Source: Allobosea sp. OK403 (GTDB lineage: Bacteria > Pseudomonadota > Alphaproteobacteria > Rhizobiales > Beijerinckiaceae). Taken from it: a stretch of DNA of 64,000 bases. Below the pieces are notes generated by a model. It worked only from the letters and a program-made list of their open reading frames with translations. It searched no databases and was not told the origin of the DNA. Position numbers and translations under genes: made by a program. The stretch spans positions 248,001 to 312,000 of the forward strand of contig NZ_FOQV01000002.1 in assembly GCF_900113835.1 (NCBI RefSeq), written 5' to 3'. Below, one piece after another: positions 28,910 to 40,512 of this stretch (the stretch's first letter is position 1; the number at the start of each line of letters is the position of its first letter).

Positions 28910-29435
28910 GATCGAAGACAACGTCGCGATCAGGCCGCTCGACGCCGCCGATGCACAAGCCTATCGGGCCTTGCGCCTCCAGGCGCTGCTTCAGGCGCCC
29001 GAGGCCTTTGGCGCGAGCTATGCCGAGGAAGCGGCGCGCCCGCTCGCAGCCTTCATTGAGCGCATCACGCCTGCTCCGCCGAGCCTGGTCTTCGGGGCCT
29101 TCGCAGATACGGAGCTGGTCGGCGTGGCGGGTTTCCTCACTGGGATCTCCGAGAAGAGCCGGCATCGCGGCACGCTCTGGGGCGTCTATCTCGCGCCAGC
29201 CTGGCGCGGACGCGGCGTCGCCCGTGCGCTGGTCGAGGCGGTGGTTCAACATGCGGCGCAGCATGTGCTGGTGCTGCAGGCGCGCGCTGTGACGACCAAC
29301 AGCGTCGCGCTGCGGCTCTATGAACGCCTCGGCTTCAGGCCCTATGGCATCGAATCGAAGGCACTGCGCATCGACGGCGCGTTTTTCGACGAGGCGCTGC
29401 TGGCGCTGGATTTTTCGGAGGCCGAACGCGGCTGA
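28902..29435 (+). CDS. GNAT-family N-acetyltransferase
   Basis: A 177-residue acetyltransferase. The acetyl-CoA binding motif A is GVYLAPAWRGRGVARALVEA (Q/RxxGxG/A). The C-terminal part VTTNSVALRLYERLGFRPYG is also typical. The substrate cannot be predicted. It overlaps the end of the DUF1697 gene and is the last gene of that operon. Confidence 0.9.
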   Translation: MAEIEDNVAIRPLDAADAQAYRALRLQALLQAPEAFGASYAEEAARPLAAFIERITPAPPSLVFGAFADTELVGVAGFLTGISEKSRHRGTLWGVYLAPAWRGRGVARALVEAVVQHAAQHVLVLQARAVTTNSVALRLYERLGFRPYGIESKALRIDGAFFDEALLALDFSEAERG

Positions 29436-29456
29436 GGAACGCGGCCATCACTTCGA

Positions 29457-29842
29457 TCAGCGCGATCGACGCTCCAGCGCTTCGGCAAGCCAGATCACGG
29501 CCTTGCGCCCCGCGATCAGGGCCTCGTCCTTCGTCTTGTAGCGCAGGCCGGAATAGTGCTGCACTAGAGCAGGATGCGAAAAAGTGGGAACCGGTTTTTC
29601 GCAGCAATCCTGCTCTAACTCCTTGATGGGAGACGGATTCAGACTTCAGGTGGAGTCACTTTGTGACTCCACCTGAAGTCATCCGGCTCTAGCGTCCAGG
29701 CGCCGCCATCCTCAACGTCGCGCCGGAATTCCTCGAAGCCGAAGCTGCCGTCCGGCAGCGAGAAGCAATCGACGCAACGATCATGCTCGACGTTCTCGAC
29801 ACTGTCGAAGACGAGCCAGGATGGGTCGATGCGCCCAGACAT
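29457..29842 (-). pseudogene. Small gene split by a 128-bp palindromic element
   Basis: The ATG at 29842 lies 8 bp after the cfa stop. The first part reads MSGRIDPSWLVFDSVENV, CVDCFSLPDGSFGFEEFRRD and EDGGAWT, then enters repeat B1 and stops within it after about 15 repeat-coded residues. Beyond the repeat the same frame resumes as QHYSGLRYKTKDEALIAGRK and AVIWLAEALERRSR to TGA at 29457. Removing 29565-29692 (128 bp) joins the parts in frame as an 85-residue protein. I know similar small cytoplasmic proteins of unknown function in this order. The truncated 67-residue product could still be made. Confidence 0.75.
29564..29692 (-). repeat. Family B composite palindromic element, copy B1, inserted in a gene
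   Basis: The element is bounded by CTAGAGC and GCTCTAG. In its minus-strand orientation it has a perfect hairpin (GACTTCAGGTGGAGTCAC and its complement around AAA), a spacer TGAATCCGTCTC, and a second hairpin built on GCGAAAAACCGGTTCCCAC and TTTTTCGCATCCTGCTC. Copy B2 at 31577 has the same architecture. Confidence 0.9.
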
Positions 29843-29850
29843 CAGCTTCT

Positions 29851-31107
29851 TCAGAATCCCCGCGCTTCCAGCGCCTTCTCGGCATCCGTGATGTAGTCGC
29901 GCACCACCGGCACGGCGCTCTTATGCGGGCCGAGCAGGAGCTGGAAGACCATGTCGCCACCGATATCGAAGGAGATCTCGCAGGCCGAGAGGTAGAACTC
30001 CCACATCCGCGCGAAGCGCTCGCCCATCATCGCCACGACCTCCGGCCGATGCGCCATGAAGCGCTCGCGCCAGGCATGGAGCGTCCAGTGGTAGTGCCGC
30101 CGCCAGAACTCGCAATCCGACGACCACAGGCCAGTCTGCTCGACCGCGGCGAAGACCTCCGACATCGCCGGCGCGTAGCCGCCCGGGAAGATGTATTTGT
30201 CGAAGAACGGCCCGGTGAAGCCGGGCGGCCCGACGCGGCCGATGCAGTGCACCAGCGCGATGCCGTCCGGCGTCAGCAAGTCACGAATGGCCTCGAAATA
30301 TTCGAGGTAATGCGCGACGCCGACATGCTCCATCATGCCGACCGAGACGACACGGTCGAAGCTGCCCTTGAGCTCGCGATAATCCTTGTTGATGAAGGTG
30401 ACGGCGTCGCCGACGCCCGCTGCCTCGGCACGCTTCTGCGCGGCGGCCATCTGGTCGGGTGAGACGTTGAGCCCAGTCACTTTCGCGCCGCAGGCCTTGG
30501 CGAGGTAGATCGCGAGCTCGCCCCAGCCCGAGCCGATATCGAGCACGGTCATGCCCGGCTCGATCTTCAGCTTGGCCGCGAGATGGCGGAGCTTGGCCTT
30601 CTGCGCAGCTTCCAGCCCGACCTCGGGACTGTGCCAATACCCGCAGGAATAGGTCATCGTCTCGTCGAGCCAGAGCTTATAGAACTCGGTCGGGATATCG
30701 TAGTGGTGCTTGACCTTCTTGCCGGCGAGCCCGAGCGGATTGTGCATGCGGAAGCGCCGGATGCGGAAGCGGATATTGCGGACGACCTTCTGGATCGGGT
30801 GCTTGCGCAACTCCTTGCGCTGCATCCAGAAGAGGCTCAGCAGATCGTGGATCGACGAGCCGTCCTCGAAATCGATCCGGCCGTCCATATAGCCTTCGGC
30901 CAGCGCCATCTCCGGATTGAGGAAGATCTCGCGTTCGATCTTGTCGTCATGGAAGCGCACGGTGACGGCCGGCGCCGTCTTCATCTGGCCGGCGAACAGG
31001 ATCTCGGCCGGCCCGGAGCCGAAGACATGGCGCTGGTTGTCAGGGGTGATCACGGTCAGCCGGCCGTGCCGGACGAAGCGCTTCAACAGCTTGGGTAGCA
31101 AAAACAT
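29851..31107 (-). CDS. cfa: Cyclopropane-fatty-acyl-phospholipid synthase family methyltransferase
   Basis: A 418-residue enzyme that adds a methylene group from SAM to unsaturated acyl chains of membrane phospholipids. The N-terminal lipid-associated domain is present, followed by YDIPTEFYKLWLDETMTYSC, a SAM site (TVLDIGSGWGELAIYLAKAC near residue 187) and VSVGMMEHVGVAHYLEYFEA. The ATG at 31107 with GAGGGCG upstream is preferred to one 19 codons earlier. The split small gene follows after 8 bp and was probably cotranscribed. Confidence 0.95.
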   Translation of the reverse strand: MFLLPKLLKRFVRHGRLTVITPDNQRHVFGSGPAEILFAGQMKTAPAVTVRFHDDKIEREIFLNPEMALAEGYMDGRIDFEDGSSIHDLLSLFWMQRKELRKHPIQKVVRNIRFRIRRFRMHNPLGLAGKKVKHHYDIPTEFYKLWLDETMTYSCGYWHSPEVGLEAAQKAKLRHLAAKLKIEPGMTVLDIGSGWGELAIYLAKACGAKVTGLNVSPDQMAAAQKRAEAAGVGDAVTFINKDYRELKGSFDRVVSVGMMEHVGVAHYLEYFEAIRDLLTPDGIALVHCIGRVGPPGFTGPFFDKYIFPGGYAPAMSEVFAAVEQTGLWSSDCEFWRRHYHWTLHAWRERFMAHRPEVVAMMGERFARMWEFYLSACEISFDIGGDMVFQLLLGPHKSAVPVVRDYITDAEKALEARGF

Positions 31108-31260
31108 CGTCGCCCTCGGATTCGCGCGAAGCTTAGAGCCGGCGCCGCGCTTGGCAAGCCGCACGCCCTCGCCGCCTCGCGGAGGTGCTGTCTCCAGCCC
31201 CGCGCAACCCCACTGGATCAGGTTCTCAGGTCGAAGCGCAACGGTAAGAAGGCGACGCGC

Positions 31261-31574
31261 ATGGAAAAACGAAGCTCGAAGCGCTGGCGCTCGCCCTGCG
31301 CTCGGCGAAGCTGTTCGACACGTCGCAGCGTTTCCTCGTCGAGTGTCGCATCATGGACCTGTCGCCGAGCGGCGCCCGGCTGAAGCCGGAGAGCGACCGG
31401 CCGCTGCCGCTCGAGCTTTTCTATCACGACGACGACAAGGTCTTCGCGCCGGCTGCCCTCATCTGGATCAAGAAGCGCGAGATCGGCATCCGCTTCCTCG
31501 ACGAGACCGCAGCCGAGGGAGATGCCGCAGCCCCCGAGCCCCTGGATGCGGAGTTGCGCAACGGCTCTCCATAG
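31261..31574 (+). pseudogene. PilZ-domain protein gene with an N-terminal frameshift
   Basis: The ATG at 31261 has AAGAAGG upstream and begins ATGGAAAAACG. The PilZ core (LRSAKLFDTSQRFLVECRIM, DLSPSGARLKPES, ALIWIKKREIGIRFLDET) lies in a different frame that is open from 31248 to TAG at 31572. One extra A in the run of five would give an intact protein of about 104 residues (MEKTKLEALALALRSAKLFD). As written, only an internal start at 31353 would make a 73-residue piece. PilZ domains often bind c-di-GMP, but the arginine motif is not clearly present in this N-terminal segment. Confidence 0.75.
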
Positions 31575-31576
31575 GC

Positions 31577-31705
31577 CGAGAGCCGGATGACGTCAGGTGA
31601 GCTCACAAAGTGATCCCATCTGACATCTGAATCCGTCTCTCATCTCAGAGTGAGAGCACGATCGATGCGAAAAACCGGTTTCCACTTTTCCGCGTCCTGC
31701 TCTAG
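31577..31705 (+). repeat. Family B composite palindromic element, copy B2
   Basis: Same order of parts as B1: GAGAGCCGGATGACGTCAGG, a first imperfect hairpin around CACAAAGTG, TGAATCCGTCTC, then GCGAAAAACCGGTTTCCAC and CCTGCTCTAG. The first hairpin has diverged far more than the second. It starts 3 bp after the PilZ stop codon. Confidence 0.88.
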
Positions 31706-31758
31706 TCGTGGCGGGACCGGCCGCAGGAGGCTGCCGGCAAGCGGTGAACGGCGAGACC

Positions 31759-32451
31759 ATGTCCTGGCGCGATTTCTGGAACGGCGAGCATTCCATCTAC
31801 GTTTCGCCGCGCCACAAGGCGCTGCATTACCGGCAGATCGCCAGGGATCTGGCCGGCCAGATCCCCGCGTCCGACGCCGTCGTGCTCGACCACGGCTGTG
31901 GCGAGGCCTTGAGCGCCGACCTTGTCGCCGCCGCTTGCGGCAAGCTCTATCTCTGCGAGGCGGCGCCGAACGTTCGCGAACGGCTGCGCGCGATGTTTGG
32001 ACGCATCGCTCACGTCGCCGTGGTCTCGCCGGAGGAGGTCGAGGCCCTGCCGGAGGCAACGCTTGACCTCGTCGTGGCGAATTCGCTGATCCAGTATCTC
32101 AGCCGCGAGGAGCTCGCAGCCCTGCTGCGCACCTGGCTCGCCAAGCTCAGGCCGGGCGGCAAGCTCGTCATCGCCGATGTGATCCCGCCCGATGTCAGCC
32201 CGCTCACCGACGCCTCGCAACTCCTGGCTTTCGCCTGGCGCGGCGGCTTCCTGGCGGCAGCGCTGGCCGGACTCGTGCGCACCGCCTTTTCCGACTACCG
32301 CAAGCTCAGGGCGCAATACGGGCTCTCGACCTATGCGGAAGCTGACATCGTCGGGCTTATCCGGGCCGCCGGCTACGATGCCGTGCAGCGGCAGCCTAAT
32401 TTCGGCCACAACCCGGATCGGATGACCTTTGCGGGGACGAAACCGGCGTGA
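31759..32451 (+). CDS. Class I SAM-dependent methyltransferase
   Basis: A 230-residue methyltransferase with a degenerate but recognisable SAM motif I (AVVLDHGCGEALSADLVAAA), motif II (LDLVVANSLIQYLSREELAA) and motif III (LRPGGKLVIADVIPPDVSPL). The C-terminal half has a hydrophobic stretch (LLAFAWRGGFLAAALAGLV), as in some lipid or small-molecule methyltransferases. The ATG at 31759 gives MSWRDFWNGEHSIYVS; a GTG 15 bp upstream is possible. Substrate unknown. Confidence 0.85.
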   Translation: MSWRDFWNGEHSIYVSPRHKALHYRQIARDLAGQIPASDAVVLDHGCGEALSADLVAAACGKLYLCEAAPNVRERLRAMFGRIAHVAVVSPEEVEALPEATLDLVVANSLIQYLSREELAALLRTWLAKLRPGGKLVIADVIPPDVSPLTDASQLLAFAWRGGFLAAALAGLVRTAFSDYRKLRAQYGLSTYAEADIVGLIRAAGYDAVQRQPNFGHNPDRMTFAGTKPA

Positions 32452-32563
32452 TGATGGCCGATGGCCCTTCATGGCAGCGGCCCGGCTGGGCCGGGTTTTG
32501 CTCTACCGCACGGCGCATTAAACCGGCATGGTCGCCGTCGGCACGCTTGTAAGGACATATCCC

Positions 32564-33259
32564 ATGCATATCGGCTTGATCGGGGGCATCGGCGTTGCGG
32601 CGACGGTGGTCTATTACCAGCGCTTGACGGCTGCTGCCGCAGAGCGCGGCGTAGCAAAGCTTGAGCTTACGATCGTCCACGGCGAGATTCAGGAACTGAT
32701 CCGCAATAATCTCGCCGACCGCAGGGCCGAGCAGGCACAGGCGTTCCTTCCGCTCGTCACACGCTTGAAGGATGCCGGTTGCGATTGCGTCGCTCTGTCA
32801 TCGCTCGGTGCACATTTCTGTCTGGATGAGCTGGCGGCCCTGTCGCCCTTGCCGATCGTCTCCGCCGTCGCTCCGCTCGACGCCTATTTCGTTGAACAGG
32901 GCATCAAGCGGATCGGCCTTCTCGGAACGCGGGTCGTCATGCGCACGCGCCTTTACGGCCAGCTCGCTCGCACGGACGCGATCGCATTGGACGACGAGAT
33001 AGAGCTTCTCGGTCAAACCTACCAGGACGTCGCGGTCGCCGGCACATGCTCAGCCGCGCAGCGCGAGCTGTTCCTCGACGCAGGCAGGCGCATGACCGCG
33101 GCCGGAGCTGACGCGATCGTTCTCGCAGGAACCGATCTCAATCTGGCTTTCGATGGGCAGAACCCAGGGTATACGGTCATCGACGCGCTGAATATCCATG
33201 TCGCGCTGCTCGCGGATTTGGCTTCGGGGCGTAAGTCCTTGAGCGATATTCCATCATAG
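32564..33259 (+). CDS. Aspartate/glutamate racemase-family protein lacking both catalytic cysteines
   Basis: A 231-residue protein with the Asp/Glu/hydantoin racemase fold: MHIGLIGGIGVAATVVYYQR, IQELIRNNLADRRAEQAQAF, KRIGLLGTRVVMRTRLYGQL. The two active-site cysteines expected in the CNTAH and GCTEL motifs are replaced: the sites read ALSSLGAHF and VLAGTDLNL. It is therefore unlikely to be a two-base cysteine racemase and may have a different or no catalytic role. The ATG at 32564 has AAGGACAT upstream. Confidence 0.85.
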   Translation: MHIGLIGGIGVAATVVYYQRLTAAAAERGVAKLELTIVHGEIQELIRNNLADRRAEQAQAFLPLVTRLKDAGCDCVALSSLGAHFCLDELAALSPLPIVSAVAPLDAYFVEQGIKRIGLLGTRVVMRTRLYGQLARTDAIALDDEIELLGQTYQDVAVAGTCSAAQRELFLDAGRRMTAAGADAIVLAGTDLNLAFDGQNPGYTVIDALNIHVALLADLASGRKSLSDIPS

Positions 33260-33366
33260 CGCCAAGGGCATTCGCGCTTCCGAATATGCCCAGCCGTGAC
33301 GGACTTGCCAGCCGTGACGGACTTGGCGGCTCGTAGGCCGAGATGGGTCGAAGCACCTTTCGGGCC

Positions 33367-33789
33367 TTACTCCGCCCGGTCGGCGAAGCTGAAGAACTTG
33401 TGGCCGAGGAAGGAGAACACCATCACGATCCCCGTGGTGACGAATTGCATCAGCAGATAGGGCAAGCCCAGCTTGCCGACGAAGAGATGCATCAGCACGC
33501 CGGTGAGGACGAAGCCTCCGGCTGCGATCAATGCGAAACGCCAGGTCGCCTGGGCGTGGCTGTGGGTCGCGTCAAAGGTCAGCCAGCGATTCAGCGTGTA
33601 GGACACCACTGCCCCCAGAGTGAAACCGGCCAGCGTCGCCGGCACCGGATCGACATGGCCGAGTTCGACGAGGCCGATCAATAGCGCGTAATGCACCACG
33701 GCCGTGATGCCGCCGGCGAAGACATAGGCCAGGAGTTGGCGGGACTGGCGCGGGTACTGCTTGAAAGGCGGGTACTGCTTGAAAGACAT
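33367..33789 (-). CDS. GtrA-family membrane protein
   Basis: A 140-residue protein with four helices and GtrA landmarks: LAYVFAGGITAVVHYALLIG, TLAGFTLGAVVSYTLNRWLT and MQFVTTGIVMVFSFLGHKFF. GtrA proteins are thought to help flip lipid-linked sugars for cell-surface polysaccharides; no glycosyltransferase is adjacent here. The near N-terminus shows a short duplication (FKQYP twice). Confidence 0.9.
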   Translation of the reverse strand: MSFKQYPPFKQYPRQSRQLLAYVFAGGITAVVHYALLIGLVELGHVDPVPATLAGFTLGAVVSYTLNRWLTFDATHSHAQATWRFALIAAGGFVLTGVLMHLFVGKLGLPYLLMQFVTTGIVMVFSFLGHKFFSFADRAE

Positions 33790-33803
33790 GCCGGGCCTTT
33801 AAA

Positions 33804-33849
33804 GCATCGGCTCGAAAAGTGGGATGCGGTTTTCGAAAAATGCCGATGC
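33804..33849. repeat. Palindromic element related to family B
   Basis: GCATCGGC and GCCGATGC close a stem whose interior (ctcgaaaagtgggatgcggttttcg) corresponds on the other strand to GAAAACCGCATCCCACTTTTCGAG, close to the AACCGG-CCCACTTTTTCG core of family B. A second small hairpin follows at 33861-33906. Confidence 0.7.
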
Positions 33850-33958
33850 CTCATCGAGGAGCAACCGCATCGGGCCGGATGGTATATCTCATCCGATGCG
33901 GTCGCCCGGCATGCCGAAGGCGAGTTTACGAGCCCGCCAAGTGTTTGGCCTCACATTC

Positions 33959-35026
33959 TCAGGCCCGGACCTCGAAGACCATGTTGAACGGCGTCTCGGT
34001 TGCGCGGCGGAAGCGGGTGAAGCCAGCGTCGAGCGCAACCCTCCGCAGCCGCATCTCGCCGGCCTGGGCGCCGAGCCCGAGGCCGACCTCCTGCGACAGC
34101 GAAGCCGGTGTGCAGATCATCGTCGATGCCCCGTAGAAGATCCGCCCGACCGGATTGAGGTTGTCCTTGAGCTGGTCATGCGCGAAGGGCTCGACGATCA
34201 TCCAGGTGCCATCATCGGCAAGCGTTTCCTTGACGTGACGGCCAGCCCCAGCCGGGTCGCCCATGTCGTGCAGGCAATCGAACATCGCGACGAGATCGTA
34301 GCCCCGCGCCGGATAGGTCTTGGCCGAGGCCTGCTCGAAGACGACCCGATCCTCGACCCCCGCCTTGGTCGCAGCCTCCCGTGCCCGGTCGATCGACGGC
34401 CCGTGGTAATCGAAGCCGAAGAAATACGAATTCGGATAGGCCTGCGCCATCAGCACGGTCGAAGCGCCATGGCCGCAGCCGACATCGGCGACGCGGGCAC
34501 CCTTTTCGAGCTTGGCCTTGACCCCGTCGAGCGCCGGGATCCAGCTGTTGTTGAGGTTGCTGTTGTAGCCGGGCCGGAAAAAGCGCTCCGTGCCGCGGAA
34601 CAGGCATGTGCTGTGCTCGTGCCAGCCCACGCCGGCGCCGGTCCGAAAGGCATCGGCGATTTTTGGCTCGTCGAGCCACATCGCCCGAACGATCTCGAAG
34701 GCGCCAGCGAAGAAGGCGGGGCTGCCCTCCTCCGCAAACGCCATCGCCTGTTCGGCGGAGAGGCTGAAGCTGTCGGTGTCGGCGTCGTAGTCGATATATT
34801 CGGCAGCCGCCTGCGCCGAGAGCCACTCCCGGACATAGCGCTCCTTGAAGCCGGTCTTGGCAGCGAGGCCCTCGGCGGTCATCGGCTTGCCGTCCGCCAT
34901 CGCCTTATAGAGGCCGAGCTGGTCGCCGAGGACGACGAGCGCGCCGGTTACCGACGCGCCGACATCACCAACCAGACGTCCGACAAGCGCATCGAGTTTC
35001 TGAGGGTCGGCTTCACGCATGGCCAT
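33959..35026 (-). CDS. SAM-dependent methyltransferase with N-terminal winged-helix domain
   Basis: A 355-residue protein. The N-terminal part (LVVLGDQLGLYKAMADGKPM, TAEGLAAKTGFKERYVREWL) is a dimerisation winged-helix as in Rv2258c-like and O-methyltransferase proteins. The SAM domain follows (ARVADVGCGHGASTVLMAQA; VAMFDCLHDMGDPAGAGRHV). The ATG at 35026 has AGAGGAG directly upstream, which excludes the longer frame. Substrate unknown. Confidence 0.92.
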   Translation of the reverse strand: MAMREADPQKLDALVGRLVGDVGASVTGALVVLGDQLGLYKAMADGKPMTAEGLAAKTGFKERYVREWLSAQAAAEYIDYDADTDSFSLSAEQAMAFAEEGSPAFFAGAFEIVRAMWLDEPKIADAFRTGAGVGWHEHSTCLFRGTERFFRPGYNSNLNNSWIPALDGVKAKLEKGARVADVGCGHGASTVLMAQAYPNSYFFGFDYHGPSIDRAREAATKAGVEDRVVFEQASAKTYPARGYDLVAMFDCLHDMGDPAGAGRHVKETLADDGTWMIVEPFAHDQLKDNLNPVGRIFYGASTMICTPASLSQEVGLGLGAQAGEMRLRRVALDAGFTRFRRATETPFNMVFEVRA

Positions 35027-35177
35027 GCTCCTCTGGATAGGGCGCAGCCGGGTCTGACGCGAACCGGCTCGACGCCATCGCGGAAGCTGCGACGCTATAC
35101 CCCCCACGGACCGAGTCAATGAACCGGAATGGGTACCGGAAAGCGCAGCGCTCCGGCGGAGCCCGGACCGAATCCGC

Positions 35178-35534
35178 TCAGCAAACCGTCAGCGGGCCCG
35201 ACAGGCGCGGGAGGTTGGGGTCGCGCCGCGCCGTCTCCAGCACGCTGTCGAGCAGGCCCGGGAAGCGGCGGTCGAGATCCTCGCGCCTGATCGAAAGATA
35301 GCGCGAGGTGCCTTCAACGCGAAAACGCGTGATGCCGGCCTCGCGCAGCTTGGCGAAGTGATAGGACAAGAGCGACGGCGAGGCGAATTCGGTGAAGCTG
35401 TTGCAACGCGCCTTGTCGACCTCGGGCACGTCGGCGAGCGCGACCAGGATGCCGAGCCTGATCGGATCGGCCAGCGCCGCGAAGACGTCGGCGGCGGCGA
35501 TATCGTCGATATCGGGATGGGACACCGGTTTCAT
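35178..35534 (-). CDS. ArsR-family transcriptional regulator
   Basis: A 118-residue winged-helix repressor (DVFAALADPIRLGILVALAD; FASPSLLSYHFAKLREAGIT; FRVEGTSRYLSIRREDLDRR). No metal-binding Cys pair of the ArsR/SmtB type is visible, so it probably senses another signal. I prefer the ATG at 35534 because the one at 35582 would put coding sequence in the operator region. It is divergent from an MFS efflux gene and very likely represses it. Confidence 0.9.
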   Translation of the reverse strand: MKPVSHPDIDDIAAADVFAALADPIRLGILVALADVPEVDKARCNSFTEFASPSLLSYHFAKLREAGITRFRVEGTSRYLSIRREDLDRRFPGLLDSVLETARRDPNLPRLSGPLTVC

Positions 35535-35581
35535 GACCTTGCCGAGATAGGAGATCGCGACGCTCCTGACAATATTCAACA

Positions 35582-35640
35582 TTCATTGAAGTTACCCTTG
35601 CGATCTCGCATCTGCGAACGTAAGTTCAATGATCATTGAA
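35582..35640. promoter_or_regulatory. Operator sites between the ArsR and MFS genes
   Basis: A perfect 16-bp palindrome TTCAATGATCATTGAA lies at 35625-35640 and a degenerate copy TTCATTGAA at 35582-35590. ArsR-family dimers bind such inverted repeats. Their position between the two start codons suits repression of both genes. Confidence 0.75.
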
Positions 35641-35673
35641 TTTCCGGGAAACCGGATATGGAAGGACTGTCCG

Positions 35674-36891
35674 ATGGACGCACGTCTTCTCTGGCTCGCC
35701 GGTGGCGCTTTCGCCATCGGCACCGGCACCCTGATCATCACTGGGATCCTGCCCAATCTCGCCACCGGCTTCGGCGTCTCGGTCGATACCGCCGGCCTGC
35801 TGCTCACCGCTTTCGCGATCGCTTATGCAATCGGCTCCCCGGTGCTCTCGACCGTTTTCGGCAATGTCGAGCGCAAGCACGTCCTGGCCGGATCGCTGGC
35901 CGTCTTCACCCTCGCCAATCTCGGCGCGACCCTGGCCGCTGATTTCTCGCATCTGATGGCGGCGCGCGTCGTGATGGCACTCGCCGCCGGCGTCTACATG
36001 CCCGCAGCTAACGCCGTAGCCGTTGCGCTGGTCTCTCCAGAGCGGCGGGCGCGAGCGATCGCGCTCGTGACCGGCGGCATGACGGTCGCGCTGATTCTCG
36101 GCGTGCCGCTCGGTACGGCGGCTGCCGCTGCCGGCGGCTGGCACCTCGCCTTCCTGCTCGTCGGCCTCTTCGGCGCGCTGGCGCTCGTCGGGATCCTGTG
36201 GAGGCTGCCTGTCGGCCTGCCGCGCGGCGCCAACACCATGGCAGAGCGGCTCGCCGTGGCGCGCCGCGGCGACATCCTGCTGGCGCTGGCGACGACGATG
36301 CTATGGACCACCGGCGCCTTCACGCTTTACGGCTACATCGCGCCCTTCCTCGCCAACCATGCCGGCATCACTGGCCCCTGGCTCGGCGCAGTGCTGGTCG
36401 TCTCAGGCATCGGCTCGGCGCTCGGCAACCAGCTTGGCGGCATCGCCAGCGACCGCTACGGGCCGGAACGCACGCTCATCGTCGTTCTCACCGTGCTGGC
36501 GGCCACGCTCGTCGCCGCCTCGCTGGTGGCGGTGACGCTGCCTCCCTCCGTCGCCATCTTCGTCATCCCCGCGATCCTGCTGGTCTGGAGCGCTGCGGGC
36601 TGGGCCGGGCACCCCTCGCAGATGTCCAGGCTCGCCGCGATGGCGCCCGATACGGCCGTGATCGCGCTCTCGCTCAATGCCTCCGCGCTCTATGTCGGGA
36701 TCGCAGCGGGTTCGACGCTCGGCCAGCTGACATTGCACCATCTCGGCACCTGGCCGCTAGGCTTCGTCGGGGCTGTCTGCGAGGTCGCAGCACTCGCCGT
36801 GCTCTGGTTCGCATTGCGCCGCAAGCGCACCGTCGGACGCAACGACAGCGACATCACCGAGATCGTCATCGCCGCGCCTCCTGTGCGCTAG
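35674..36891 (+). CDS. MFS transporter, DHA1 drug-efflux type
   Basis: A 405-residue protein with twelve predicted helices and DHA1/AraJ-like motifs (GILPNLATGFGVSVDTAGLL; LASKATG-like motif is absent; GGIASDRYGPERTLIVVLTV in the second half; HPSQMSRLAAMAPDTAVIAL). The ATG at 35674 follows GGAAGGA. It is divergent from an ArsR regulator with shared palindromic operator, a common arrangement for inducible efflux. The decayed fragment at 1471-1756 is from the same subfamily. Confidence 0.92.
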   Translation: MDARLLWLAGGAFAIGTGTLIITGILPNLATGFGVSVDTAGLLLTAFAIAYAIGSPVLSTVFGNVERKHVLAGSLAVFTLANLGATLAADFSHLMAARVVMALAAGVYMPAANAVAVALVSPERRARAIALVTGGMTVALILGVPLGTAAAAAGGWHLAFLLVGLFGALALVGILWRLPVGLPRGANTMAERLAVARRGDILLALATTMLWTTGAFTLYGYIAPFLANHAGITGPWLGAVLVVSGIGSALGNQLGGIASDRYGPERTLIVVLTVLAATLVAASLVAVTLPPSVAIFVIPAILLVWSAAGWAGHPSQMSRLAAMAPDTAVIALSLNASALYVGIAAGSTLGQLTLHHLGTWPLGFVGAVCEVAALAVLWFALRRKRTVGRNDSDITEIVIAAPPVR

Positions 36892-37035
36892 CCGCTGGGG
36901 GAAGCGGTTTCCGCTTCCCCCAGCGGCTCCTCACCTCTATAGCGAGCGCCTAGCATTCATTCAGGCGCTCGCTTGGTCTCCGCTCGCTCGATCGGACCGG
37001 GGCAGCGCGCGCCCGCGAACATTTGGCCAGAGACC

Positions 37036-40398
<3,363 letters not shown>

Positions 40399-40512
40399 GG
40401 GCGGCGCGCGGGATATAGAGTTCGGCACCTTAAAAAACGATCGAATGCCACGGACGCAGGCCGCGAAACAGGCGGCCGGCGGCTTCTGGCTTTCGCAATT
40501 CGGGATGAGACT

